Source: SYFY01 sp041752315 (GTDB lineage: Bacteria > Pseudomonadota > Gammaproteobacteria > Pseudomonadales > Azotimanducaceae). Taken from it: DNA of 64,000 nucleotides. Shown here in pieces: positions 49,454-58,415 of this stretch. The notes beneath the pieces were generated by a model that was given only the letters and a program-made list of their open reading frames with translations, was not told the origin of the DNA and did no database searches. The stretch is taken from NCBI GenBank assembly GCA_041752315.1, contig JBGSHJ010000086.1, forward strand, positions 1 to 64,000, given 5' to 3'. Positions within the stretch are counted from its first letter, which is position 1, and each line of letters opens with the position of its first letter. The translations under genes were made by a program, and so were the position numbers.

Positions 49454-50848
49454 TCAGAAGAGTTTGCCCGGATTCAGAATGCCATTTGGGTCAAACACCT
49501 TTTTTACCGCCTGCATGGCTGCGATCTCTGGTGCAGAACGGGAATAACCGAGGAAGTCCCGCTTCAACAAACCGACACCATGCTCGGCGGAGACGCTGCC
49601 ACGTCGCGATGCCACTTCCCGGAACAGTTCCGGGCTGATGTGGTGGCATCGTGCATGGAACTCGGCATCATCCAGGTGCTCTGGCTTGAGGATGTTCAAG
49701 TGCAGGTTGCCATCACCGATGTGACCATACCAGCACACCTCCAGATCCGGATAACGGTGGTTGACAAGTCGGTCAACAGAAACCAGAAACTCAGGAACCT
49801 CGGCAATTCGAACGGCGATGTCATTCTTGTACGGACGTTCGGGGGCCAGACACTCCGAGATGTTCTCGCGAAGCGCCCACAGGGAGCGGATATCACGATC
49901 TGACTGGCTCAGCACACCATCCATGACGATACCTGCTGCGACGGCGTTCTCGAAAGCCTGCATGGCAAAACCTTCGGCACTCGCATCAAACTCGAGCAAG
50001 GCATAAAAAGGGCTCTGTGCAGCAAATGGGCGCGTTGCCCTGCCGCGGGCAATCACCTTGGTCATGGCAAGTTCTGAAAAGAACTCGAACGCCGAGAGAT
50101 CGATTCCAGCGGTGAACATCTTCAGTACCGCCATCAGGTCGGTGAGCTGCGGGACTGCAAGCAACATGACACGTTGTGGCTCAGGTGCCATGGCCAGCCG
50201 AACGGTAACTTCCGTGACAATACCCAACGTGCCTTCAGAGCCGATGAAGAGATGACGCAGGTCGTAACCCGTCGCGTTCTTGACCAGGCCGTGATTGAGT
50301 TCCAGTACCGCACCGGAACCAGTCACTACCTTCAGGCCGGCGATCCACTGCCTCGTAAGACCATAACGAATCACCCGAATTCCACCTGCGTTGGTCGCTA
50401 CGTTGCCGCCAATGTGGCTGGAACCGACGCTGGCAAAATCCACCGGATAGAACAGCCCATTCACGGCTGCAGTTTGCTGCAGGACCTGCGTCACAACACC
50501 TGCCTGACAGGTGATCAGACGGTCAACGGGATTGAAGTCCAGTATTCGATTCATCCGGTCGAGGGACACCACCGCCTCGCCCGTGCGCGCAACTGCACCC
50601 CCTGATAGTCCCGTACGACCACCCGAAGGTACAAGCGGACAGCTGTGTGCATTGGCCCTGCGGATGATCTCTGCAACTTCGCTGGTCGTGTCCGGGAGGA
50701 GCACGACGGCTGGATCCGCAGTAAAACCAGTGGTTCGATCCCGTCCGAATCGTTCCTTTGCGTCTGGATCGGCGAGACACCGCGAAGTCGGCAGGCAATC
50801 CATGAAAGCCGCCGCCATGGCAGGTGCAGTCGTCACCGGTTTGGCCAT
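49454..50848 (-). CDS. FAD-linked oxidoreductase, probable D-2-hydroxyglutarate dehydrogenase
   Basis: The 464-residue protein has a PCMH-type FAD-binding domain (PLVPSGGRTGLSGGAV, GSSHIGGNVATNAGGIRVIRYG) and a FAD-oxidase C-terminal domain with HIGDGNLHLNIL and SAEHGVGLLKR, the metal-binding His/Glu motifs of the D-lactate/D-2-hydroxyglutarate dehydrogenase family. In Pseudomonas a close relative next to serA and rpiA oxidises the D-2-hydroxyglutarate made by SerA; the rpiA neighbour supports that role here, but serA is not seen. ATG 50848 shares one base with the stop of the upstream hydrolase gene (TGATG), so they are translationally coupled. A glycolate or D-lactate substrate is the alternative. 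Confidence 0.85.
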   Translation of the reverse strand: MAKPVTTAPAMAAAFMDCLPTSRCLADPDAKERFGRDRTTGFTADPAVVLLPDTTSEVAEIIRRANAHSCPLVPSGGRTGLSGGAVARTGEAVVSLDRMNRILDFNPVDRLITCQAGVVTQVLQQTAAVNGLFYPVDFASVGSSHIGGNVATNAGGIRVIRYGLTRQWIAGLKVVTGSGAVLELNHGLVKNATGYDLRHLFIGSEGTLGIVTEVTVRLAMAPEPQRVMLLAVPQLTDLMAVLKMFTAGIDLSAFEFFSELAMTKVIARGRATRPFAAQSPFYALLEFDASAEGFAMQAFENAVAAGIVMDGVLSQSDRDIRSLWALRENISECLAPERPYKNDIAVRIAEVPEFLVSVDRLVNHRYPDLEVCWYGHIGDGNLHLNILKPEHLDDAEFHARCHHISPELFREVASRRGSVSAEHGVGLLKRDFLGYSRSAPEIAAMQAVKKVFDPNGILNPGKLF

Positions 50849-51801
50849 CACCTGTCTCCCCATGCAATATGTTCATCAAGCCATGCCCACATCTGTCGCC
50901 GTACCTCTGGCGCTTCATTGACGAGATGATGAGTGGCCTGTGGCAATTCCAGCACGACGGGTTGATATCGACGTCGCAGTACCTGCAGATTGTATCGCCA
51001 GGACACGACCTGATCGTTTGTTCCCTGAATGATGAATGGCCTGATGTGCGGTTGGACAGGATATCGCTCGAACCTGTTTTCCCAGGCAACCATGGCCGCT
51101 ACCCATTGCACGGGCAATATCTGTGCCTGCAGCGGATCAACCGCCCGCAACGCCTGGAATTCCGGTTGCTCGGTCGGGCTTGTCCTGCCTCGGGGTCGGG
51201 ACGCCAGGAAAGGGCGGACCACCAGGAACAGCCATCGGTTGAACTTCCACCTGTACGGCAGAAGCAACGGTGCAAACAGCGACATGGATCGGATGTCGGT
51301 CAAACCATGCTGTTCGGCGTATTCCATGACGATGGAGCCACCCATGCTCTGGCCAAGCAGATGCAATGGCTTTGGCAGCCGCTCCGAAGATTCGGAGATG
51401 CTCCGCTCCATCACGGATCGAACGACCTCGACGTACGTATCGAACGAATCGATGGTGACACGGTCACCGCTGGACAAACCGTGACCTGGTAGATCACAGC
51501 TCAGCACGGAGACGTTGCGCGAGAGCAGGTGCTCGATCAGGTAAACAAACAGACCGACGTGGTCATAATAACCATGGACAACAACCGCCGTGGCAACAGG
51601 GTGTGACGGGACAAGCGCCTGGACGACAATGCTCTGTCCGCCGATCTCGAGCGTACCGATCAGGTGGTCGACATCGCTCGAAAATCCATAGAACCTTCGA
51701 TAGGCATCCAGTTCGTCCGGAGGTGGCGAGAGGTCGCGAATCGACCAGGGACGCAGTTGCCCGCGCAACCGCGCCGCCGAAAAATCTGCCTCTCCGCGCA
51801 A
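50848..51801 (-). CDS. Alpha/beta hydrolase, lysophospholipase/monoacylglycerol-lipase-like
   Basis: The 317-residue protein has an alpha/beta hydrolase core: the oxyanion segment VVVHGYYDHVG, nucleophile Ser in LLGQSMGGSIVMEYA, acid Asp in IQGTNDQVVSW and His in PQATHHLVNEAPEVR. The CDLPGHGLSSGDR block resembles PldB/monoglyceride-lipase-like proteins (Hydrolase_4). The substrate is unknown and there is no signal peptide. The start is uncertain: TTG 51801, ten bases after the aldolase stop, gives the longest form but has no clear ribosome binding site. Its stop overlaps the next gene's ATG by one base. Confidence 0.85.
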   Translation of the reverse strand: MRGEADFSAARLRGQLRPWSIRDLSPPPDELDAYRRFYGFSSDVDHLIGTLEIGGQSIVVQALVPSHPVATAVVVHGYYDHVGLFVYLIEHLLSRNVSVLSCDLPGHGLSSGDRVTIDSFDTYVEVVRSVMERSISESSERLPKPLHLLGQSMGGSIVMEYAEQHGLTDIRSMSLFAPLLLPYRWKFNRWLFLVVRPFLASRPRGRTSPTEQPEFQALRAVDPLQAQILPVQWVAAMVAWENRFERYPVQPHIRPFIIQGTNDQVVSWRYNLQVLRRRYQPVVLELPQATHHLVNEAPEVRRQMWAWLDEHIAWGDR

Positions 51802-51811
51802 CGCAGCGTGA

Positions 51812-52876
51812 TCAGTTCACCAAGGGATCCAGGCTGCCTTTTGCATAGGCCGAGAACATCGACTCCAGCGAAACCGGTTTGATCGATGAGGCCTGGCCAG
51901 CCGTACCAAATGCCTCATAACGCTCGATGACAATCTTTTTCATGGCCTTGACGCTGTCACTCAGGTACTTGCGTGGATCAAATTCGCTCTTGTTCGTGAA
52001 CAGGTGTCTGCGAATGGCGGCTGTAGCCGCAAGTCGCAGATCCGTGTCGATGTTCACCTTGCGGACGCCGTGCCGGATGCCTTCCTGGATTTCGGACAGC
52101 GGCACACCGTAGGTCTCCGGGATCTCGCCGCCATATTCGTTGATCATCTTCAACAGATCCTGGGGAACCGAAGACGAGCCGTGCATGACAAGGTGAGTGT
52201 TCGGTACACGTTTGTGAATGGCCTTGATTTGCTCGATCGCCAGAATGTCACCCGTTGGTGGACGCGAGAATTTGTAAGCGCCGTGGGACGTACCAATGGC
52301 GATCGCCAGAGCATCGACCTTGGTCGCTTTCACAAAATCTGCAGCCTGTTCGGGGTCCGTCAACAGCATGTCGTGACTCAGCACACCCGCTGCACCGACA
52401 CCATCCTCTTCGCCCGCCTCACCTGTCTCCAGCGATCCCAGGCAACCGAGTTCACCTTCCACGGAAACGCCGCAGGCGTGCGCCATGTCGACAACACGTC
52501 GTGTCACCTCAACGTTGTAGGCGTATTCGGCCGGCGTTTTCTGATCTTCGAGCAAGGACCCGTCCATCATCACTGACGAAAATCCCATCTGAATCGACCG
52601 CTGGCAGGCAGCCGGTGATGCACCATGGTCCTGATGCATCACAACCGGAATATCGGGAAACTCTTCGATCGCAGCCAGGATCAGGTGACGCAGAAAGTTG
52701 GGGCCGGCATACTTCCGGGCCCCGGCTGAAGCCTGCACGATGACCGGAGAGTCCGTTTCCTGCGCTGCCTCCATGATGGCGCGCATCTGCTCAAGGTTGT
52801 TGACGTTGAAAGCGGGCACGCCGTAATTGTGTTCGGCGGCGTGGTCGAGCATCTGTCGCATACTGATCAAAGCCAT
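51812..52876 (-). CDS. fba: Fructose-bisphosphate aldolase, class II
   Basis: This Zn-dependent aldolase interconverts fructose 1,6-bisphosphate with the two triose phosphates. The 354-residue protein is of the CbbA/Calvin subtype, with the catalytic and zinc-binding VVMHQDHGAS, EGELGCLGSLETG, GTSHGAYKF and VMHGSSSVPQ, and the phosphate-binding VNIDTDLRLA. ATG 52876 has AGGT upstream. It follows pgk by 45 bases and is followed by the hydrolase gene after ten, in a tkt-pgk-fba cluster. Confidence 0.97.
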   Translation of the reverse strand: MALISMRQMLDHAAEHNYGVPAFNVNNLEQMRAIMEAAQETDSPVIVQASAGARKYAGPNFLRHLILAAIEEFPDIPVVMHQDHGASPAACQRSIQMGFSSVMMDGSLLEDQKTPAEYAYNVEVTRRVVDMAHACGVSVEGELGCLGSLETGEAGEEDGVGAAGVLSHDMLLTDPEQAADFVKATKVDALAIAIGTSHGAYKFSRPPTGDILAIEQIKAIHKRVPNTHLVMHGSSSVPQDLLKMINEYGGEIPETYGVPLSEIQEGIRHGVRKVNIDTDLRLAATAAIRRHLFTNKSEFDPRKYLSDSVKAMKKIVIERYEAFGTAGQASSIKPVSLESMFSAYAKGSLDPLVN

Positions 52877-52921
52877 GACTATCTACCTGATCTGGTGTGA
52901 TTGCTGATTGGTACTGGCAGC

Positions 52922-54094
52922 TCACGACTGTGCGCGAGCTTCAAGAATTTGCACTGCCGGCAACGCCTTGCCCTCGACAAACTCGAGGAACGCACCGCCG
53001 CCTGTAGAAATATAGGAAATGCCGTCGGCGACGGCATATTTGTCGATGGCAGCCAGAGTGTCGCCTCCGCCGGCGATCGAAAACGCGGCGCTGGCCGCAA
53101 TCGCCTCCGCGAGCACTCTGGTGCCTTCTCCAAACTGATCCATTTCGAAGACACCCACCGGTCCGTTCCAGAGGATCGTCTTCGACCCTTCAATGGCCTG
53201 TGCCCAGGCACGCGCGGCCTTTGGGCCGATATCCAGAATCCGGTCATCGACGGACACATCCTTGAGGGCTTTTACCTCGGCAATCGCCGAGGGTGACACT
53301 TCCTTTGCGACCACCACGTCTTCCGGCAGCGGTATCTTCACCTTCGTGGCGATCTGTCTTGCCAGATCAATGAGGTCAGGTTCGTACAATGACTGGCCCA
53401 CGTTGTAGCCGGCGGCAGCGATGAACGTATTCGCAATTCCTCCACCCACGATGATGCTGTCGGCAATCGTCGCAAGCGACTGCAGGACTTCGAGTTTGGT
53501 CGATACCTTTGACCCGCCAACCAACGCAATCATGGGCCGCGCCGGCGCCTGCATTGCCTTGCCCAGCGCATCAAGCTCCGCCGCAAGCAGTGGTCCCGCG
53601 CAGGCTACCTTGGCAAATTTCGCAACGCCGTGAGTTGAACACTGCGCGCGATGTGCTGTCGCAAAAGCGTCCATGACGAATACGTCACAGGCATCGGCCA
53701 TCTGCTTTGCCAACACATCCGAATTCTGTTCCTCGCCAACAAGGAATCGAACGTTTTCCAGCAAGGCGACCTGTCCAGGTTGTACTGACTCCAGGTCACT
53801 GAGGGAAGCGAGCAAAGGTACGGCAATACCCAGCAGCTCGGCGAGTCGGTCGGCAACCGGAGCCAGTGAGAACTCGGCTTCAAAGTGACCTTCCCTGGGC
53901 CGACCCAGATGCGACATCACCACAACCCTGGCGTTTGCCGACAACGCTTCCCGGATGGTCGGCAGCGCAGCGAGAATACGGGCATCGCTGGTCACTTTGC
54001 CGCCTTTCACAGGCACGTTGAGGTCTTCGCGGATCAGCACTCGTTGCCCGGCGAGCAGCCCGGCAAGACGGATGTCGCGCATCAGTTTTGGCAT
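52922..54094 (-). CDS. pgk: Phosphoglycerate kinase
   Basis: Pgk transfers phosphate between 1,3-bisphosphoglycerate and ADP. The 390-residue protein has the substrate-binding LIREDLNVPVKGGKV, MSHLGRPREG, VALLENVRF and ALVGGSKVSTKLEVL blocks, and the nucleotide loop SIAGGGDTLAAIDK. ATG 54094 is preceded by AGGAG with an eight-base gap; the upstream in-frame extension lies in the tkt-pgk gap and is not conserved. tkt is 79 bases upstream. The gap and pyk genes often found around pgk in this type of cluster are absent here. Confidence 0.97.
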   Translation of the reverse strand: MPKLMRDIRLAGLLAGQRVLIREDLNVPVKGGKVTSDARILAALPTIREALSANARVVVMSHLGRPREGHFEAEFSLAPVADRLAELLGIAVPLLASLSDLESVQPGQVALLENVRFLVGEEQNSDVLAKQMADACDVFVMDAFATAHRAQCSTHGVAKFAKVACAGPLLAAELDALGKAMQAPARPMIALVGGSKVSTKLEVLQSLATIADSIIVGGGIANTFIAAAGYNVGQSLYEPDLIDLARQIATKVKIPLPEDVVVAKEVSPSAIAEVKALKDVSVDDRILDIGPKAARAWAQAIEGSKTILWNGPVGVFEMDQFGEGTRVLAEAIAASAAFSIAGGGDTLAAIDKYAVADGISYISTGGGAFLEFVEGKALPAVQILEARAQS

Positions 54095-54173
54095 TCCCTT
54101 TACTCCTGTCCTTTCGCTCCCTACGGACCAGCAGCCTGCCGGTCGACAACTCGCTGGAGCCACCTCAAACAAG

Positions 54174-56189
54174 TCACGCGAGGCGTTCGATCACTCGTCT
54201 GCAACTCTCGACAACGTGTTCGGGAGTGATGCCGCACGCTGCCATGGCTTCGTTCCCTGGCGCTGACAATCCAAAGCGCTCGATACCGACAACATCGCCA
54301 TCCAGCCCGACAAATCGGTACCAGTAACCCGGATGAGCCGCTTCGACCGCAACCCGTGCTCGAATCGACGGCGGCAATATGCTGTCCCGATACGCGGCAT
54401 CCTGCGCCAGAAACCGCTCCGTGCACGGCATGGAGATTACCCGAATCGGCAGTCCTTCTGCCGTGAGATGGCTCGCAGCTTGCACTGCCAATGCAACTTC
54501 CGAACCGGTGGCAATCAGGATCAACCTCGGCACACCGCCTTCTGCTTCCCGAATGATGTAACCGCCCTTCGTTATACCCTTCAACGTCGCGACGGTGTGT
54601 GCCTGCGGCTCGGTCTTCTGTCGCGTCAGCACCAACGCTGATGGCTGTTTGCGTGACAGGAGTGCCTGCTGCCAGGCGACAGCGGTTTCAACCGTATCGC
54701 ATGGACGCCAGGTCTGCATGTTCGGCGTCGTTCGCAGATTCGTCAGTTGTTCGATGGGCTGGTGGGTCGGACCATCCTCGCCGAGTGCTACCGAGTCGTG
54801 GGTGTAGACAAAAATGTTGTTCAACCCCATGAGCGCAGCGAGCCGGACGGCATTTCGAGCGTATTCCATGAACACCAGAAACGTACCACTGAACGGTCGG
54901 AGACCACCGTGCAGCACCACACCATTGGTGATGGCCGTCATCGAGAATTCCCGGACTCCGTAGCTGAGGTATCGGGCACCGGCATCGGGCCAGTGTGTAC
55001 CGTTGGACTCCGTCAGGTCAGCCGAACCACCAAAGAGTTCAGGTATGTTCGCCGCGGCTGCACCGATGCAGTTCTGGGAAGAAACCCTGGTCGCGATTGA
55101 TTTGGGCGCAGCCATTTCCTGTTGGATCACTGCATTGAGTCCTTTATCCCACTCGGCGGGCAGTGCGCCCTCCATGCGCCTTGAGTACTCCGCTGCGAGT
55201 TCCGGATACGCGGTCCGGTAGCCTGCAAAATCCTGGTGCCACTTGCGTCTCAACTCGCCGCCTCGACCATGACAGTCCATGGCCGCGTAGATGTGCTGCG
55301 GCATCTCAAACGGCGCACTGCCCCAGTTGAAGTTCTTGCGGGCAAGGGCGATCTGCTCCGGACCAAGAGGCGAGCCATGCGCCCCTGCAGTTCCCTGCTT
55401 GCCGGGCGCCCCATACCCGATGATGGTTCGGCACATGACCAGAGATGGTCTGCCATCGCTCTCCATCGCTGCCTTGAGTGCCGTTTCGATCTCGACGGCA
55501 TCATGGCCATCCACGTTGCGGATTACCCGCCAGCCGTAAGCTTCGAACCTGCCTGCAACGTCTTCGGGAAACCAGTTGCTTACATCACCATCAATGGAGA
55601 TGCCGTTTTTATCGTAGATGCAGATGAGCTTGCCAAGGCCCAGCGCGCCGGCCAGCGAAGCCGCTTCGTGGGATATGCCCTCCATGAGGCAGCCATCCCC
55701 CACAAACACCCACGTCCGGTGATCGACCACCTGGTGGCTGTCCCGGTTGAACTCTCGTGCAAGCCGGGATTCGGCAAGTGCCATGCCTACTGCATTGGCA
55801 AATCCCTGGCCCAGAGGCCCGGTCGTCGTTTCAACACCAGGACACTCATGAACTTCCGGGTGCCCTGCAGTTCTGGAACCAAGCTGGCGGAACTGTTTGA
55901 TGTCGTCCATCGACAACGGGTAGCCGGTGAGGTGCAACAGGGAGTAGAGAAGCGCCGAGGCATGTCCATTGGAAAGGACAAACCGATCCCGATCCCACCA
56001 ACCGGGATCGCTCGGATCGTGTCGCATCAGGTCTACCCACAGGATTTCGGCAATATCTGCCATGCCCATCGGTGCGCCGGGGTGACCGGACCTGGCTTTT
56101 TCCACCGCGTCCATCGACAGCACCCGAATCGCGTTGGCGCGCTCTAATCTTGACAATTTTTTTCCAGGTCTCGTCTTTGCGGAGCCCAT
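54174..56189 (-). CDS. tkt: Transketolase
   Basis: Transketolase moves two-carbon units between pentose phosphates using TPP. The 671-residue protein shows ARSGHPGAPMGMADIAEILW near the N-terminus, the TPP motif VGDGCLMEGISHEA with the downstream KNG, and THDSVALGEDGPTHQPIEQLTNLR in the pyrimidine domain. ATG 56189 (MGSAKTRP) gives a slightly extended N-terminus compared with relatives that start near the ERANAIR segment, so the true start may be a few codons later. It heads the tkt-pgk-fba genes and is divergent from metK. Confidence 0.97.
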   Translation of the reverse strand: MGSAKTRPGKKLSRLERANAIRVLSMDAVEKARSGHPGAPMGMADIAEILWVDLMRHDPSDPGWWDRDRFVLSNGHASALLYSLLHLTGYPLSMDDIKQFRQLGSRTAGHPEVHECPGVETTTGPLGQGFANAVGMALAESRLAREFNRDSHQVVDHRTWVFVGDGCLMEGISHEAASLAGALGLGKLICIYDKNGISIDGDVSNWFPEDVAGRFEAYGWRVIRNVDGHDAVEIETALKAAMESDGRPSLVMCRTIIGYGAPGKQGTAGAHGSPLGPEQIALARKNFNWGSAPFEMPQHIYAAMDCHGRGGELRRKWHQDFAGYRTAYPELAAEYSRRMEGALPAEWDKGLNAVIQQEMAAPKSIATRVSSQNCIGAAAANIPELFGGSADLTESNGTHWPDAGARYLSYGVREFSMTAITNGVVLHGGLRPFSGTFLVFMEYARNAVRLAALMGLNNIFVYTHDSVALGEDGPTHQPIEQLTNLRTTPNMQTWRPCDTVETAVAWQQALLSRKQPSALVLTRQKTEPQAHTVATLKGITKGGYIIREAEGGVPRLILIATGSEVALAVQAASHLTAEGLPIRVISMPCTERFLAQDAAYRDSILPPSIRARVAVEAAHPGYWYRFVGLDGDVVGIERFGLSAPGNEAMAACGITPEHVVESCRRVIERLA

Positions 56190-56217
56190 TGTCCCCAGTT
56201 CGTGCGAAGGTCGCAAT

Positions 56218-56243
56218 TTGCTGCAGTGCAATTCGCTTACAAT
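56218..56243 (+). promoter_or_regulatory. Possible metK promoter
   Basis: TACAAT at 56238-56243 matches five of six bases of a sigma-70 -10 element about 86 bases before the metK ATG. The best -35 candidate, TTGCTG at 56218, is only 14 bases away, so the assignment is weak. The element lies in the divergent tkt-metK region. Confidence 0.25.
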
Positions 56244-56328
56244 GCCTGAACGTTTTGCCTGCCTCTTGCCGGTTCAATAGCGGTTATCAGCGCAAGCTCA
56301 TTCACCCAGTCAGAAGGAACCCTGATCC

Positions 56329-57477
56329 ATGGCCGAGTATTCCGTTTTCACCTCTGAATCTGTCTCCGAAGGTCATCCTGACAAGATGGCAGATCAGATA
56401 TCCGATGCCATTGTGGATGCCATGCTCGCGCAGGACCGCGAGTCGAGGGTTGCCTGCGAAACACTGATCAAGACCGGCATAGTGGTGGTCGCAGGCGAAA
56501 TCCGCACCAACGCCAAGGTCAATGTTGATCAACTGGTGCGCAAGGTCATCGCTGAAATCGGTTACGACAGCGATGCCATAGGTTTCAATCCCGACGCATG
56601 CACGGTCATCAATGCCCTGGGCATGCAATCCGCCGACATCGCCATGGGTGTCGACGAGTCGGATGGCAAGGAGCAGGGCGCCGGTGACCAGGGACTGATG
56701 TTTGGTTACGCAACCAACGAAACAGAAGTGCTGATGCCAGCTCCGATCACCTATGCGCACCTTCTGGTGAAGCAGCAGGCCGACAAGCGACGCTCAAGCC
56801 TGAAGTTTCTCCGCCCGGACGCCAAATCGCAGATCACGTTCCGCTACGGTGCCGATGGCAAGCCCAATGCCATCGAAGCTGTTGTCCTCTCGACACAGCA
56901 TGAACCGGACGTGAGTCAGAAAACCCTGCGCGAAGCAGTGATGGAAGAAGTCATCAAGCCTGTACTGCCCGCCAACTGGCTTTCGTCCAAAACCAAGTAC
57001 TTCATCAATCCCACCGGCCAGTTTGTGATCGGCGGCCCCGTTGGAGACTGTGGTCTGACGGGTCGCAAGATCATCGTGGACACGTACGGCGGCATGGCCC
57101 GACACGGCGGTGGCGCGTTTTCTGGCAAGGATCCTTCCAAAGTTGATCGAAGCGCCGCGTATGCAGGTCGATATGTCGCCAAGAATATCGTGGCGTCGGG
57201 CCTGGCAGACCGGTGCGAAATCCAGGTCAGCTATGCCATCGGGGTAGCAGAACCAACCTCGATCAGCATCAACACGTTTGGCACCGGTAAAATCCCGGAC
57301 GAGAAAATCGTTCAACTTGTGCGTGAGCATTTTGATTTGCGTCCACGAGGTCTGATCGCGATGCTGGACCTGAAGCGCCCCATCTACCGAAATACGGCTG
57401 CCTACGGACATTTTGGTCGCACGGAAGCCGAGTTCACCTGGGAGCGCACCGACAAGGCAGCCGCTCTGCGCGGCTGA
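56329..57477 (+). CDS. metK: S-adenosylmethionine synthase
   Basis: MetK makes S-adenosylmethionine from methionine and ATP. The 382-residue protein has the expected length and motifs: FTSESVSEGHPDKMADQISD at the N-terminus, the ATP-binding GAGDQGLMFGYA and the phosphate loop GGGAFSGKDPSKVDRSAAY. ATG 56329 has AAGGA about twelve bases upstream. metF follows on the same strand after 93 bases. The ahcY gene often found between metK and metF is absent here. Confidence 0.98.
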   Translation: MAEYSVFTSESVSEGHPDKMADQISDAIVDAMLAQDRESRVACETLIKTGIVVVAGEIRTNAKVNVDQLVRKVIAEIGYDSDAIGFNPDACTVINALGMQSADIAMGVDESDGKEQGAGDQGLMFGYATNETEVLMPAPITYAHLLVKQQADKRRSSLKFLRPDAKSQITFRYGADGKPNAIEAVVLSTQHEPDVSQKTLREAVMEEVIKPVLPANWLSSKTKYFINPTGQFVIGGPVGDCGLTGRKIIVDTYGGMARHGGGAFSGKDPSKVDRSAAYAGRYVAKNIVASGLADRCEIQVSYAIGVAEPTSISINTFGTGKIPDEKIVQLVREHFDLRPRGLIAMLDLKRPIYRNTAAYGHFGRTEAEFTWERTDKAAALRG

Positions 57478-57496
57478 CCCATACATCTTGCCGGGG

Positions 57497-57540
57497 CCCG
57501 ATTCATGACGCCCGGCTGTAGCGGTCGGGTCATGAACGGG
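57497..57540 (+). promoter_or_regulatory. Strong stem-loop between metK and metF
   Basis: CCCGATTCATGAC (57497-57509) pairs with GTCATGAACGGG (57529-57540) through CCCG/CGGG and TTCATGA/TCATGAA, with one bulged A. An inner CCCG/CGGG pair can extend the stem around an 11-base loop. There is no T-tract after it, so it is not a standard terminator. It could be an attenuating or stabilising element for metF or a binding site in DNA. It does not match the SAM or SAH riboswitch patterns I know. Confidence 0.55.
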
Positions 57541-57570
57541 TCAACCAGCTCCTGAATCGATGGAAATGCC

Positions 57571-58401
57571 ATGACACGACTCAGTTTCGAGTTTTTTCCG
57601 CCGCGAGAGGGTGACGGCATCAGCAAGCTGATGCACAACGTCGTCCCGCGTCTGCAGAGCGCAGAACCTCTTTTTTATTCTGTGACTTACGGTGCTGGCG
57701 GCTCGACGAGGGAAGGAACGTTCGAGACGGTCGCGGCATTGCTTGCCGCTGGACACCAGGCCGCTCCCCATCTGTCGATGGGAGCCGACGGCGACCACAC
57801 CATCGTTGCGTTGCTGGAACGGTATCGGGAGATCGGCGTCCGTCGGATAGTAGCCTTGCGAGGCGATGTTCCCTCTGGTCTTGGCCGGTCGCTGCGAAGT
57901 GCGAATGCCCAGGCCCTGGTCACCTTGATACGCAAACACTACGGCGACCATTTCGAAATTGAAGTAGCCGCCTATCCCGAGGTTCACCCGGACGCTGTTT
58001 CTCCAGATGGAGATCTTGACTACTTCGCAGCCAAGGTCGACGCCGGCGCAACCAGCGCGATCACGCAGTACTTCTATAGTCCGTACGCTTATTACGACTT
58101 TCGGGACCGGTGCACGTCGCGTGGTATTTCAATACCACTTCATGTCGGCATCATGCCCATCACCAGCGTCGAGAGCATCGTGCGATTTTCAGCCAAGGCC
58201 GGGGCCGATATTCCTCGCTGGATGCTAAAGAAGCTGGAGAACATTGCAGATGATGAATCAGCAGTGCGCGACTTTGGTTGCGAGGTGTGTATTCGACTGT
58301 GTGAGGACCTGCACGCGGCAGGCGCACCGGGCTTCCACTTTTATACCCTCAATCGATGGGGCGCCACTCGCCGTATCATCGATGCCCTGAGCTTTCCCTA
58401 G
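57571..58401 (+). CDS. metF: 5,10-Methylenetetrahydrofolate reductase
   Basis: MetF reduces 5,10-methylene-THF to 5-methyl-THF with FAD, supplying methyl groups for methionine. The 276-residue TIM-barrel protein has the start TRLSFEFFPPREG (catalytic Glu in FEFFPP), the FAD-binding IVALRGDVP, EVAAYPEVHPDA and TQYFYSPYAYYDF. The start is ATG 57571. It is preceded by the hairpin in the metK-metF gap and followed by rsmE after 14 bases, so rsmE is probably on the same transcript. Confidence 0.96.
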   Translation: MTRLSFEFFPPREGDGISKLMHNVVPRLQSAEPLFYSVTYGAGGSTREGTFETVAALLAAGHQAAPHLSMGADGDHTIVALLERYREIGVRRIVALRGDVPSGLGRSLRSANAQALVTLIRKHYGDHFEIEVAAYPEVHPDAVSPDGDLDYFAAKVDAGATSAITQYFYSPYAYYDFRDRCTSRGISIPLHVGIMPITSVESIVRFSAKAGADIPRWMLKKLENIADDESAVRDFGCEVCIRLCEDLHAAGAPGFHFYTLNRWGATRRIIDALSFP

Positions 58402-58415
58402 CGTTTGGCGCATTG

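Noticed and set aside
56190..56328. A SAM riboswitch before metK
   Set aside because: I see none of the conserved SAM-aptamer motifs in this gap.
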